The position numbers and the translations under genes are program-made. Of a stretch of DNA of 64,000 nucleotides, positions 52,189 through 61,611 are shown piece by piece. Every line of letters starts with the position of its first letter. Position 1 is the first letter of the stretch. Below the pieces are notes generated by a model, which ran no database searches, was not told the origin of the DNA, and saw only the letters and a list, made by a program, of their open reading frames with translations. The DNA comes from an uncultured Pseudomonadota bacterium (GTDB taxonomy: Bacteria; Pseudomonadota; Gammaproteobacteria; Burkholderiales; Methylophilaceae), in NCBI GenBank assembly GCA_903876765.1, contig CAIRBH010000048.1, positions 1-64,000 on the forward strand, in the 5' to 3' direction.

Positions 52189-53811
52189 ATGATACGTATC
52201 ACCGAAATTAAATTACCGCTTGAGCATCAGCCTAGCGATATCCATGCTGCCATTATCAAAAAATTAGGCATCAATGCCGCGGACTTACTGGACTATAGCA
52301 TCTTTAAACGTGGGGTCGACGCACGCAAAGCCAATGCCATTTTATTGGCTTATACACTAGATGTGACGGTGCAAGGGGAAGCCAAAATATTGGCAAAATT
52401 ACGCAAAGACCCCCATGTCAAACTCGCACCCGATATTACTTACCACTTTGTCGCCAAGGCGCCCAGCACCCTTAAAGAAAGGCCTGTAATTATTGGCTTA
52501 GGCCCTGCTGGGCTATTTGCCGCCTTAATTTTAGCCCAATCTGGCTTTAGACCTTTGATCTTAGAGCGCGGCAAAGCGGTGCGAGAGCGCACTAAAGACA
52601 CGTTCAACTTTTGGCGTAAAAGTAAGCTCAATAGCGAATCCAACGTACAATTTGGCGAAGGTGGCGCAGGGACCTTCTCTGATGGCAAGCTCTACAGCCA
52701 AATTAAAGATCCCAAACATTACGGCCGTAAGGTGTTAAATGAATTTGTCACCGCTGGTGCACCCGAAGAAATTTTATACGTCAGCCACCCGCATATAGGC
52801 ACATTTAGATTAGTCGGCATGGTTGAAAAAATGCGCGAAACCATTATTGCGCTTGGCGGTGAGGTGCGCTTTGAGAGCCGCGTAGATGACATTGAAATTG
52901 CGCCAAACGCTCAAGGACAAAATCAAGTACAGGCAGTCATACTGCAAAGTGGTGAGCGCATTGCCACCCAGCATCTAGTATTGGCAGTGGGCCATAGCGC
53001 CCGTGACACCTTTGAAATGCTTTATCAACGTGGCATTTATATTGAAGCCAAACCGTTTAGCATAGGCTTTAGAATAGAGCATCCGCAATCGCTGATAGAC
53101 AGCGCACGCCATGGACCCAATGCCCAGCACCCGATTTTAGGCGCGGCTGACTACAAACTAGTGCATCACGCCAGCAATGGCCGAAGTGTCTATAGCTTTT
53201 GCATGTGCCCTGGCGGCACGGTGGTGGCGTCTGCCTCCGAGGCCAATTGCGTGGTAACCAATGGCATGAGTCAATATTCGCGCAATGAACGCAATGCCAA
53301 TGCCGGCATAGTCGTGGGCATTACCCCTGAGCTGGACTTTCCTAGCCACCCATTGGCAGGCATGGCATTGCAGCGCAAATGGGAGCATCAGGCTTTTTTA
53401 CTAGGCGGTAGCACTTACCAAGCGCCCGGGCAGTTGATAGGGGACTTTTTAGCCAACAAACCATCTACTCAGTTTGGTGAAGTCAGCCCGTCTTACACCC
53501 CAGGCGTGCATCTGACCAATTTAGACCAAGCTTTACCCGAATACGTGATTAGCGCAATTCGTGAAGCCATTCCGCAGTTTGCCAAGCAAATCAAGGGCTT
53601 TGACTTACCCGATGGCATATTAACAGGGGTAGAAACTCGCACCTCCTCACCCATACGCATTAAGCGTCATGATGATAATTTGCAAAGTATCAATACCCAA
53701 GGCCTGTACCCCACTGGCGAAGGCGCAGGCTATGCTGGCGGTATATTGTCAGCCGGCGTGGATGGCATTAGAGTGGCTGAAGCGGTAGCGCTAAGCATGA
53801 CAAATCAATAA
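52189..53811 (+). CDS. FAD-dependent oxidoreductase (COG2509-type)
   Basis: VIIGLGPAGLFAALILAQSGFRPLILERG; FGEGGAGTFSDGKL; YPTGEGAGYAGGILSAGVDG. Confidence 0.93.
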   Translation: MIRITEIKLPLEHQPSDIHAAIIKKLGINAADLLDYSIFKRGVDARKANAILLAYTLDVTVQGEAKILAKLRKDPHVKLAPDITYHFVAKAPSTLKERPVIIGLGPAGLFAALILAQSGFRPLILERGKAVRERTKDTFNFWRKSKLNSESNVQFGEGGAGTFSDGKLYSQIKDPKHYGRKVLNEFVTAGAPEEILYVSHPHIGTFRLVGMVEKMRETIIALGGEVRFESRVDDIEIAPNAQGQNQVQAVILQSGERIATQHLVLAVGHSARDTFEMLYQRGIYIEAKPFSIGFRIEHPQSLIDSARHGPNAQHPILGAADYKLVHHASNGRSVYSFCMCPGGTVVASASEANCVVTNGMSQYSRNERNANAGIVVGITPELDFPSHPLAGMALQRKWEHQAFLLGGSTYQAPGQLIGDFLANKPSTQFGEVSPSYTPGVHLTNLDQALPEYVISAIREAIPQFAKQIKGFDLPDGILTGVETRTSSPIRIKRHDDNLQSINTQGLYPTGEGAGYAGGILSAGVDGIRVAEAVALSMTNQ

Positions 53812-53837
53812 CTTAAATTAACACTGAGGATGTTGCA

Positions 53838-54980
53838 ATGAAGAAAATATTCCAGCTTTCTAAGAAAATTTTTACTTGGTCCATTATTGCGCCATTGCTT
53901 GCCGGCTTATTACTTTATGCCACTAAACTAGGCATTAAACCTGTATTAGGCGTGTTTTATTTACCTATTATGTTTGCCAGCTTGGTGGGGGCAGTGTTGG
54001 CAGCAGTGCATCATGCAGAAGTGGTAGCGCACAGATTGGGCGAACCATTTGGCACGTTATTACTGACTGTCGCTATTACTGTGATTGAAGTTGCATTAAT
54101 TGTATCTTTAATGCTAACAGGCGGCCCAGAAGCAGCCAGCTTGGCGCGTGACACCGTGCTTGCCTCGGTGATGATAATCTTATCTGGCATTATAGGCTTA
54201 TGTTTACTCATAGGCGGCGTGCTGTACAAAGAGCAAGTATTCCAATTGCATGGCGCTAGCGTGGCGCTCTCTACTTTGACGGCGATTGTGGTATTAACCT
54301 TGATACTGCCTAACTATACAACCACTAGCATAGGCCCTATGTATAGCGCCAGTCAGCTCACCTTTATCGCCTTAGTTTCTCTGGTGCTGTATAGCACCTT
54401 TATCTTTGTACAAATCATACGCCACAGAAATTACTTTTTAGATGCAGCCGATGCCGATATTTATACAGAAAATGATGGCGATGACAACACTAGCATTGAG
54501 CTGTCAGACTTGCCTGGCACAGGCAATAAAGTGGTCTTGTTAAGCGCAGGCTTGCTCGTGCTGAGCTTGGTGGCGGTCGTGTTGCTTGCCAAATCAATTG
54601 CCCCTAGCATAGAAATACTGGTGGCTGCACTAGGTGCGCCTAACCAATTGGTGGGGGTGATTATCGCCAGCATAGTCTTATTGCCCGAAGGTTTAGCAGC
54701 GATCAATGCGGCGCGTAACAACCATTTTCAAACCAGTTTAAATTTAGCGCTGGGCTCGGCTTTGGCCACGATAGGCCTCACTATTCCAGCGGTGGCCATA
54801 CTGTCACTGGTGATGAATTGGACATTATTGATTGGGATTGATGCAAAAGCGACCGTCTTATTACTGCTAGCCTTGTTTATCAACACTTTATCGCTGACCA
54901 CTGGCCGCACAAATATACTGCAAGGCACAATACTTTTGGTGATTTTTGCAGTGTACTTGTTTACAACGATTATTCCTTAA
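53838..54980 (+). CDS. Calcium/proton antiporter, ChaA-like
   Basis: Two alpha-repeat-like segments: GEPFGTLLLTVAITVIEVALIVSLML and LLPEGLAAINAARNNHFQTSLNLALGSALATIGLTIPAVA. Confidence 0.9.
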   Translation: MKKIFQLSKKIFTWSIIAPLLAGLLLYATKLGIKPVLGVFYLPIMFASLVGAVLAAVHHAEVVAHRLGEPFGTLLLTVAITVIEVALIVSLMLTGGPEAASLARDTVLASVMIILSGIIGLCLLIGGVLYKEQVFQLHGASVALSTLTAIVVLTLILPNYTTTSIGPMYSASQLTFIALVSLVLYSTFIFVQIIRHRNYFLDAADADIYTENDGDDNTSIELSDLPGTGNKVVLLSAGLLVLSLVAVVLLAKSIAPSIEILVAALGAPNQLVGVIIASIVLLPEGLAAINAARNNHFQTSLNLALGSALATIGLTIPAVAILSLVMNWTLLIGIDAKATVLLLLALFINTLSLTTGRTNILQGTILLVIFAVYLFTTIIP

Positions 54981-54984
54981 TACT

Positions 54985-55040
54985 TGAATCTTAAAGATTT
55001 GAATCTTAAAGACTTGAAACTTAAAGCCTGCAATCTTAGC
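54985..55040. repeat. Degenerate 15-bp tandem repeat (TTGAATCTTAAAGAC)
   Basis: Copies start at 54985, 55000, 55015 and a degenerate copy about 55030. Confidence 0.9.
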
Positions 55041-55055
55041 GGCAGCCTCTAGTAT

Positions 55056-55388
55056 TTAAGCTTGGGTCACCGCTATTTGCTGTGTGGCCGTTTTACCTAA
55101 GTTGTCCTGCCAAGTCACGGTAATCATATCGCCAACTGCCGCACCTGTTAGTCTAAATGTCAGATAAGGGTTCTTAGATATGCCAGTGCCCCACTGCGCT
55201 TCAAGTACCAGCTTATCATTGAGGCTTGCAGTCAATAGTTGCACAAAATGCGCAGGGATGAGCTGGTCAAAATCATCTTTTTTACGTCCAGTTTCCATGG
55301 GGTGGCTGATGAGCACCTTTACTTCAGTGATGCCACCAGCCTTTAATTGGGCGCGCATTTTCATATTGTCTGCGTTCAAATCTGTCAT
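55056..55388 (-). CDS. soxZ: Thiosulfate oxidation carrier SoxZ
   Basis: KVLISHPMETGRKKD; TWQDNLGKTATQ; start at internal ATG abutting the soxY stop. Confidence 0.93.
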   Translation of the reverse strand: MTDLNADNMKMRAQLKAGGITEVKVLISHPMETGRKKDDFDQLIPAHFVQLLTASLNDKLVLEAQWGTGISKNPYLTFRLTGAAVGDMITVTWQDNLGKTATQQIAVTQA

Positions 55389-55389
55389 A

Positions 55390-55848
55390 TTAGCCACAGC
55401 CATTTTCTAGAACGATGACAGATTTAGTATTGCTAAAATATTGCTCGCCAGCCTTGACCAACACTTTAATATCGGAAGTTTCTGCCATTTTAATGCGCGT
55501 CACAATATAAGGCTGAGCGCCATGACTAAAAGTAAAGTGTGCGATAAGTGGCGTTGGGTTATTTTCCACCAAAATCGCCATACTTGCGGTATCGGCAATA
55601 TTGCTTATTACTTCCACCTGCACAATAGCGCCATTTTCAGCTTGGTCTGGTGCCTTGATAATAATGTCCTGACTGACAATTTCTACATCTACGTTTAAAT
55701 AATTAGTCACTTCTTCTAGTTTTGCCGCCTCGAACGCGTTTTTATGCCAAATGGCGGCCAAGGCATTGATTGGCGTAATTAAAGCCCAAGCAAAACCCAT
55801 CGCCAAAAGCTGTAAAAATCCTCTGCGTGGCATGTTATTTTCAGTCAT
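55390..55848 (-). CDS. soxY: Thiosulfate oxidation carrier SoxY
   Basis: Tat-like N-terminus RRGFLQLLAMGFAW; C-terminal swinging-arm cysteine ENGCG-stop. Confidence 0.93.
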   Translation of the reverse strand: MTENNMPRRGFLQLLAMGFAWALITPINALAAIWHKNAFEAAKLEEVTNYLNVDVEIVSQDIIIKAPDQAENGAIVQVEVISNIADTASMAILVENNPTPLIAHFTFSHGAQPYIVTRIKMAETSDIKVLVKAGEQYFSNTKSVIVLENGCG

Positions 55849-57293
55849 TATTTTTTAACCTCACCTTGCATACGGCGCAGCTCTTTTAAACGGGCTTCCA
55901 CGATAGACGCCTGATAAAAATCACCGTCATTTGCTTTATTGGCAATGTCCATTTGCTCTATCGCATGTATCAAATCATATTTTCTAAAATAAGCCTCGCC
56001 TTGCGCTTGGTGACTTAATAAGGTTTTATTCTGCATGGCATAGGCTTGGGCTAATAAATCATAAAAATAAGCATCATACGGGTACAAGCTCTGTTTTTCT
56101 TTAACCAGTTTTACGGCATTGTCGGGCTGTTTAATCGCCAAAAAGTGCTCTGCATAGCCATAAATCAAAGCGCGATTATCTGGATACAACTTTAAAGCAG
56201 AGGCATATTGCTTAGCCGCCTGCTGAGGATTGTTATTCACCACCTGTAAGCGTGCGCTTAAATTTTCTATCATGGCGTGCGACGGCGCATTATTTTTTAG
56301 CCATGCAATTTCTTTTTCCGCCTTTGTCAAATAGTCCTTTTGGGCACTCTTACGCATATAGGCAACCGCCAAACCGTAATGTTCGGCCGCCTCATTGCTA
56401 TAACGACGCTCACGGATATTTTGCTCAAATACCGCTATCGTCATATCAGGCACATCTTTAATAGCGAGTAACTTAGCGCGCACGTATTGAAAATCTACGC
56501 TATCAGGCACTTGCCGATAAGGCATCAACGCCACTCGGTTATCAACATCGGCTATACGTTCACTGGTCAGGGGATGAGTACGCAAAAAGCTAGGCGCTCC
56601 GCCTTCAGCAAAGCGCGTGCCGCGCTGCAAGGTGGTAAAAAATGCTGGCATACCGCGCACATCAAAACCGCCAGTATCCAGAATTTGCAAGCCTATGCGG
56701 TCAGCTTCACGTTCATGTTCACGGGTGTAATCTAGCTGACTTTGCACGCCAACCGCCGATGCGGTAGTTAATGCGCCGCTGGCTAATTGTGGATTAGCAC
56801 GCGCCACTAACAAGGCCAGCGCTATGCCAGCAATATTTTTAAAAGTATCATTTTTTTGTGCGGCTAGCATACGCGCCAAATGATGCTGGGTAACGTGGCC
56901 TATCTCATGGCCCAACACGCTAGCCAATTCAGATTCGCTGCTGGCGGCTAAAATCAAACCGGTATGCACCCCCACCACCCCACCTGGCATGGCAAAGGCG
57001 TTAATTGAGCTATCTTGCACCACAAAAAAATTAAACTTAAGCTGGTTATCAGGGCTGTGTGCAACCAGTCTAGTGCCCAAAGCCTGCAAATAGGCGGTCA
57101 CTTCAATGTCTTGCACCACATCGTCACTCACCGCCACATCACGCAAAATTTGTTCGGCAATGGCCTGCTCTTGCAGAGGCGAAAGCACGGTTTGAGCAAC
57201 ATCCCCCAACTCGGGCAAATCATTGGCCCATGACACAGCACCCATTAAATTGCTGGCTAGAAAAACGACACATAGACTATATTTTATATTCAT
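55848..57293 (-). CDS. bepA: M48 family periplasmic metalloprotease, BepA-like
   Basis: LGHEIGHVTQHH; FAMPGGVVGVHTGLI; C-terminal TPR-like region. Confidence 0.92.
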   Translation of the reverse strand: MNIKYSLCVVFLASNLMGAVSWANDLPELGDVAQTVLSPLQEQAIAEQILRDVAVSDDVVQDIEVTAYLQALGTRLVAHSPDNQLKFNFFVVQDSSINAFAMPGGVVGVHTGLILAASSESELASVLGHEIGHVTQHHLARMLAAQKNDTFKNIAGIALALLVARANPQLASGALTTASAVGVQSQLDYTREHEREADRIGLQILDTGGFDVRGMPAFFTTLQRGTRFAEGGAPSFLRTHPLTSERIADVDNRVALMPYRQVPDSVDFQYVRAKLLAIKDVPDMTIAVFEQNIRERRYSNEAAEHYGLAVAYMRKSAQKDYLTKAEKEIAWLKNNAPSHAMIENLSARLQVVNNNPQQAAKQYASALKLYPDNRALIYGYAEHFLAIKQPDNAVKLVKEKQSLYPYDAYFYDLLAQAYAMQNKTLLSHQAQGEAYFRKYDLIHAIEQMDIANKANDGDFYQASIVEARLKELRRMQGEVKK

Positions 57294-57365
57294 TGTTATT
57301 ATGATAACTACTTTATCATGCGAGTTCAGCTCGCTTCTTAAAAAAATACATTCTGGAAAGTAAAA

Positions 57366-57869
57366 ATGAGCACATCTGACTTAATCACACCCGAACAAAC
57401 GCTTAGTCATTTTGATAACAGCGGGCAAGCTCACATGGTGGATGTTGGCGACAAATCGCACAGCAAGCGTACTGCGGTGGCAAGCGGCATTATTAGTATG
57501 CAAGCCGCCACTTTACAACTCATTAAAAATGGCAATAGTAAAAAAGGTGACGTGCTTGGCATTGCGCGCATTGCAGCAATTCAAGGCTCAAAACGCACCG
57601 CGGATTTAATTCCGCTATGCCACCCGATTAGCCTGACTAAAGTAGCCGTGAGTTTTGACATTGACGAAAAAAACAATGCCGTGACTTGCCGCGTAACCGC
57701 CGAAACCACTGGCCAAACTGGGGTGGAAATGGAAGCACTCACCGCCGTAAGTGTTGGCCTACTCACCATTTATGACATGCTAAAAGCGGTTGATAGAGGC
57801 ATGACCATTAGTCAAATAAAATTGCTAGAAAAACATGGTGGCAAGTCTGGTGATTGGCTTGCAAGCTAG
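57366..57869 (+). CDS. moaC: Cyclic pyranopterin monophosphate synthase
   Basis: [57 protein letters not shown]. Confidence 0.97.
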   Translation: MSTSDLITPEQTLSHFDNSGQAHMVDVGDKSHSKRTAVASGIISMQAATLQLIKNGNSKKGDVLGIARIAAIQGSKRTADLIPLCHPISLTKVAVSFDIDEKNNAVTCRVTAETTGQTGVEMEALTAVSVGLLTIYDMLKAVDRGMTISQIKLLEKHGGKSGDWLAS

Positions 57870-57921
57870 CAAGCACTAACAAACTACAAGACTAAATAGT
57901 CATCCTAGCGACTAAATCCTC

Positions 57922-57948
57922 TTGAGTAAGTCAAGTTGACTTACTCAA
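57922..57948. repeat. Perfect 27-nt palindrome between convergent genes
   Basis: TTGAGTAAGTCAA-g-TTGACTTACTCAA, flanked by GACTAAAT direct repeats at 57890, 57910, 57952. Confidence 0.9.
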
Positions 57949-57967
57949 TGTGACTAAATCAGGGTAA

Positions 57968-58267
57968 CTAAATTTTAGCAATGCCTAGCGTAGCTCTGGC
58001 ATTTTCCATCAGCAATTCTGAGTCTTTAAGCACATAGCCTTTTTCTAGCATACGGAACATATATTGTTTGTTGTATAAAAAAGCGAATACCAGTTGCCAT
58101 AAGCCAAAAGTCACTAGTGTGAAAAAGAAATGCAGGGCCGCAACCCCAAGTTCACCGCGAATTAATGGCACAAACCAGCCAAAAAAGAAATATGTCCAAC
58201 TAAACCCAAAATAACCCTTTCGAGTTAATCCGTTCTTCGGGTTTTGTATCATTACACAGGTAGCCAT
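57968..58267 (-). CDS. Small membrane protein (HrgC/DUF2628-like)
   Basis: GYFGFSWTYFFFGWFVPLIRGELGVAALHFFFTLVTFGLWQLVFAFLYNKQYMFRMLEKGYV. Confidence 0.6.
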   Translation of the reverse strand: MATCVMIQNPKNGLTRKGYFGFSWTYFFFGWFVPLIRGELGVAALHFFFTLVTFGLWQLVFAFLYNKQYMFRMLEKGYVLKDSELLMENARATLGIAKI

Positions 58268-58311
58268 ATAAATTTCATCCTATAAAAATATAACGGGGTT
58301 AGACAGAGTCA

Positions 58312-59391
58312 TTACAAACAAGCATAAGGTCTCGCATCCAGTGCTGGCTGTTCGCCTTGCATCAAGTCCACTATCAACTTTGCGCTGGCTGGTGCCATAG
58401 TGAGGCCGTATCTAAAATGGCCAGTATTGAGGTAAAGATTTTCTATGCTGGGGTGGGCGCTAATGGTGGGCAGGTTTTCTGGAGTACCAGGTCGCAGGCC
58501 GCTCCAATGTTTAATAATAGGTAGGCCTTTTAACGCTGGCATAATGGCCTGCGCTTTTGCGCTAATTTCATCGCGCACTTCTCGCGTGACGGCGGCTTCA
58601 AAGCCTACATCTTCTAGCGTGCTGCCAGCAAGCAAATAGCCATCACGGCGCGGGATCATATAAAAACCCTCTCTATAAACAATTTGCTGCAAATTTTTTT
58701 GCGGCTTATATAGCAAAATTTGCCCGCGCATGGGTTTAATATTTAATTGTGCGCTGGTTTGTTTAAGTAGTTCAAAGCTCCATGCGCCTGAAGTCACCAC
58801 AAACTGATCTGCCGTTAATATGTCACCATTCAAGGTTTGCCAGCTGTTTAACACGGCGGTTTGCTGTAGTGGCAGCAGCTCGGTATTTTCTAGCATGGTA
58901 ACCTTGTTTTGCTCTAGCCAGTGGCGCATGGCCTGCATAAAGTAAGGCGGGCGTATTTGGCAAACGGTAGGCAACCACAGCGCGTCTTCACCACTTAATG
59001 ACTGCACGGCAAATGCCGATGCCTTGACTGGCTGTGCCAGCAACTGATTGTTATTACACCAAGCGGTGGCTGCTGCGAGATCAAACTTAGGCAGTAGCAA
59101 AAACCCTGATTGCTCAAAGTGAGCATCAATGCCAGTTTCGTGCTGCAAACGCTCACTTAATTGGCGATAGGTTTCTGCACTATGATGCGTCAGCACATTG
59201 ACCGCATCTGCATATAACCAAGGCAGCAAAGGAAAAATAATACCGCCGCCTGCCCAAGAAGATTCACCTGAGGTTTGGCTGGCAATTTGGTTGCGTTCAA
59301 CGATGGTGACTTCACAGCCGCGCCTTACCAGCTCCATCGCGGTCATACAACCGACAATACCGCCACCTACTATGACTACTTTTTTGCGCAT
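58312..59391 (-). CDS. thiO: Glycine oxidase ThiO-like FAD-dependent oxidoreductase
   Basis: VVIVGGGIVGCMTAMELVRRGCEVTIVER; GLRPGTPENLPTI. Confidence 0.88.
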   Translation of the reverse strand: MRKKVVIVGGGIVGCMTAMELVRRGCEVTIVERNQIASQTSGESSWAGGGIIFPLLPWLYADAVNVLTHHSAETYRQLSERLQHETGIDAHFEQSGFLLLPKFDLAAATAWCNNNQLLAQPVKASAFAVQSLSGEDALWLPTVCQIRPPYFMQAMRHWLEQNKVTMLENTELLPLQQTAVLNSWQTLNGDILTADQFVVTSGAWSFELLKQTSAQLNIKPMRGQILLYKPQKNLQQIVYREGFYMIPRRDGYLLAGSTLEDVGFEAAVTREVRDEISAKAQAIMPALKGLPIIKHWSGLRPGTPENLPTISAHPSIENLYLNTGHFRYGLTMAPASAKLIVDLMQGEQPALDARPYACL

Positions 59392-59400
59392 GATTTTTAG

Positions 59401-61386
59401 TTATTTTGCGGCAACCCGCCCCATCAATAAGGCATTTTGCGCATTGGTTAAGCCAGTAGGTTGGCCGAGCAGCACAACTACGTCACCTTCTGCCAGCGGG
59501 CTTTCATTGCTTGGCACCATACCATTAGAATTTGGCCTGCGTATGGACTTCACCTCTACATTAAAGCTTTCTAGCTGCATGTCTACCAAGCGTCTACCTA
59601 TGGCAAAAGAGCCAGGTGAAATAATCACTGAATGTAGGCGCACTTGTTGCTTTTCTAAAGCCTCATCCTCAGCGTCTGAAATACCATGAAAATAGCCTTT
59701 AAAGAGCTGATAGCGCGCTTCTCTAAATAGCCGGATACGCTTAATGACCCGATTAAGAGGCACGCCGAGCAACATCAGCGCATGTGAAGCCAACATTAAA
59801 CTGCCTTCTAAAATTTCTGGTACCACTTCAGTGGCGCCAGCTTCACGCAAAGCTTCCATATTTGCATCATCAACGGTGCGCACAATGACGGGTAACTGCG
59901 GATAATTTTCTTGCACAATATGCAAAATCTTCATGGCGGCTCGGTTGTCGGCATAGCTAATCACCAAAGCTTTGGCGCGCGCGCCGCCTGCCGCCTCTAG
60001 CACCACACGCCTTGCGGCATCACCAAACATGACATTTTCACCCGCTGATGCCGCCTCTAGCACTCGTGATGGGTCTATGTCTAGCGCGACAAATGGGATA
60101 TGTTCTTCTTGCAAAAAGCGGCCTAAATACTGGCCGCTGCGGCCATAGCCACAAATAATCACATGGTTATGTAGGTGCTTAGCCACCTCGTCTATTTCTT
60201 GCACCACTTGACCACTATTGCGACTATAACTTTTGACTAGCCGGCGGGCGATGCGGCCATTATATTGAATCAAAAATGGGGCGATGACCATGGACAATAA
60301 AGAAGCGGCAAGTATGATCTGCAAGGCAGGTCCGCTAATCAATTTTTGCTCTAACCCTAGGGCTAAAATCACAAAGCTAAACTCGCCCGCTTGGCCTAAT
60401 ATTAAGCCTGTACGAATGGCGACGCCTGTTTCATATTGCATCAAGCGAATGACTAAAGTCACAATTGCGGCTTTAAATATGACAAATGCGGCTAAAATTA
60501 ATAACACTAAACCTAGGTGATTAAAGATTTGTTGCAGGTTTAACAACATGCCTACGCTGATAAAAAATAGCCCGAGTAAAATGTCGCGAAATGGCGAAAT
60601 ATCAGACTCGACCTGATAGCGAAATTTAGTTTCTGAAATCAACATACCCGCTATAAATGCGCCTAAGGCATAAGATAGGCCAGCAGATTTTGTGGCAAAG
60701 GCTAATAGCAAGGTCACCATCAACACATTCATGACAAATAGCTCACGTGAACGCTGGCCTGCCACAATATTAAACCAAGGATTAATCAGCCACTTACCCA
60801 CCGTAAATAAAAACAACAGCATAGCCGCCGCTTTTAACAGGGCAAAACCAAGCACGTCTGTTAAATTAGCGCCTGCGACGCCTAGCGCTGGAATAAGCAC
60901 CAAAATAGGCACGACGGCAATATCTTGAAACAGCAATACGCCTATGCTTAAGCGGCCATGGCGAGAGTTTAAATCTAGCCGTTCAGCCAATATTTTAGAA
61001 ACTATCGCCGTAGAAGACATGGCCAAAGCTGAGCCTATGACAAAGGCGGCCGACCAATCTAAACCGACTAATTTAGCGATACTCATCACCAATGCCAGCG
61101 TGATAAATACTTGAGCGCCGCCTAAACCAAGCACTTTTTTACGCATGGCGTAAAGTTGTGGCAGACTAAATTCCAAGCCTATACTAAACATTAAAAAGAC
61201 AATGCCAAATTCAGCAAATTCTTTGGTCGCTTCTGTATCTGGCAGCAAGCCTAAAGTGTGCGGGCCTAGTGCGATACCCACTAAAAAATAAGCCAGCATG
61301 GCTGGCAAGCGCAGCGCGCGAAACAGCGCCACCGCCAAGACCGAACTAATGAGTAATAGTAAAATTAAAGGCAGTGTTTCGAACAT
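59401..61386 (-). CDS. CPA2-type monovalent cation:proton antiporter (Kef/YbaL-like) with RCK-N and RCK-C
   Basis: FRALRLPAMLAYFLVGIALGP; VIICGYGRSGQYLGRFL; C-terminal TrkA-C-like. Confidence 0.94.
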   Translation of the reverse strand: MFETLPLILLLLISSVLAVALFRALRLPAMLAYFLVGIALGPHTLGLLPDTEATKEFAEFGIVFLMFSIGLEFSLPQLYAMRKKVLGLGGAQVFITLALVMSIAKLVGLDWSAAFVIGSALAMSSTAIVSKILAERLDLNSRHGRLSIGVLLFQDIAVVPILVLIPALGVAGANLTDVLGFALLKAAAMLLFLFTVGKWLINPWFNIVAGQRSRELFVMNVLMVTLLLAFATKSAGLSYALGAFIAGMLISETKFRYQVESDISPFRDILLGLFFISVGMLLNLQQIFNHLGLVLLILAAFVIFKAAIVTLVIRLMQYETGVAIRTGLILGQAGEFSFVILALGLEQKLISGPALQIILAASLLSMVIAPFLIQYNGRIARRLVKSYSRNSGQVVQEIDEVAKHLHNHVIICGYGRSGQYLGRFLQEEHIPFVALDIDPSRVLEAASAGENVMFGDAARRVVLEAAGGARAKALVISYADNRAAMKILHIVQENYPQLPVIVRTVDDANMEALREAGATEVVPEILEGSLMLASHALMLLGVPLNRVIKRIRLFREARYQLFKGYFHGISDAEDEALEKQQVRLHSVIISPGSFAIGRRLVDMQLESFNVEVKSIRRPNSNGMVPSNESPLAEGDVVVLLGQPTGLTNAQNALLMGRVAAK

Positions 61387-61458
61387 ATTTTATGGTGTAA
61401 ATTATTCAACGTAATTATTTTCTACTATTGTTTCACATCTACTGGCTAGATACGAAAA

Positions 61459-61504
61459 ATTTTTGATAGCAAAATTTGTGCCTAAATCAAAAATATTTTG
61501 CTAT
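61459..61504. repeat. Interleaved inverted repeats A-B-A'-B' in the divergent intergenic region
   Basis: A ATTTTTGAT 61459-67; B ATAGCAAAAT 61466-75; A' ATCAAAAAT 61486-94; B' ATTTTGCTAT 61495-504. Confidence 0.85.
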
Positions 61505-61611
61505 TTTTACTACAATTATCGTGATTAGCCGCTGTTTAGGCTTTATAAGTCAGGCGTTCCCTTTTATACTAGGCAATAATTATGTCCAACTTTAAAAAAC
61601 CTGCTTAAAAA

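Noticed and set aside
59198-59689. 163-aa + strand ORF overlapping thiO and the Kef-like gene
   Set aside because: Spans antisense of two confident genes; shadow ORF
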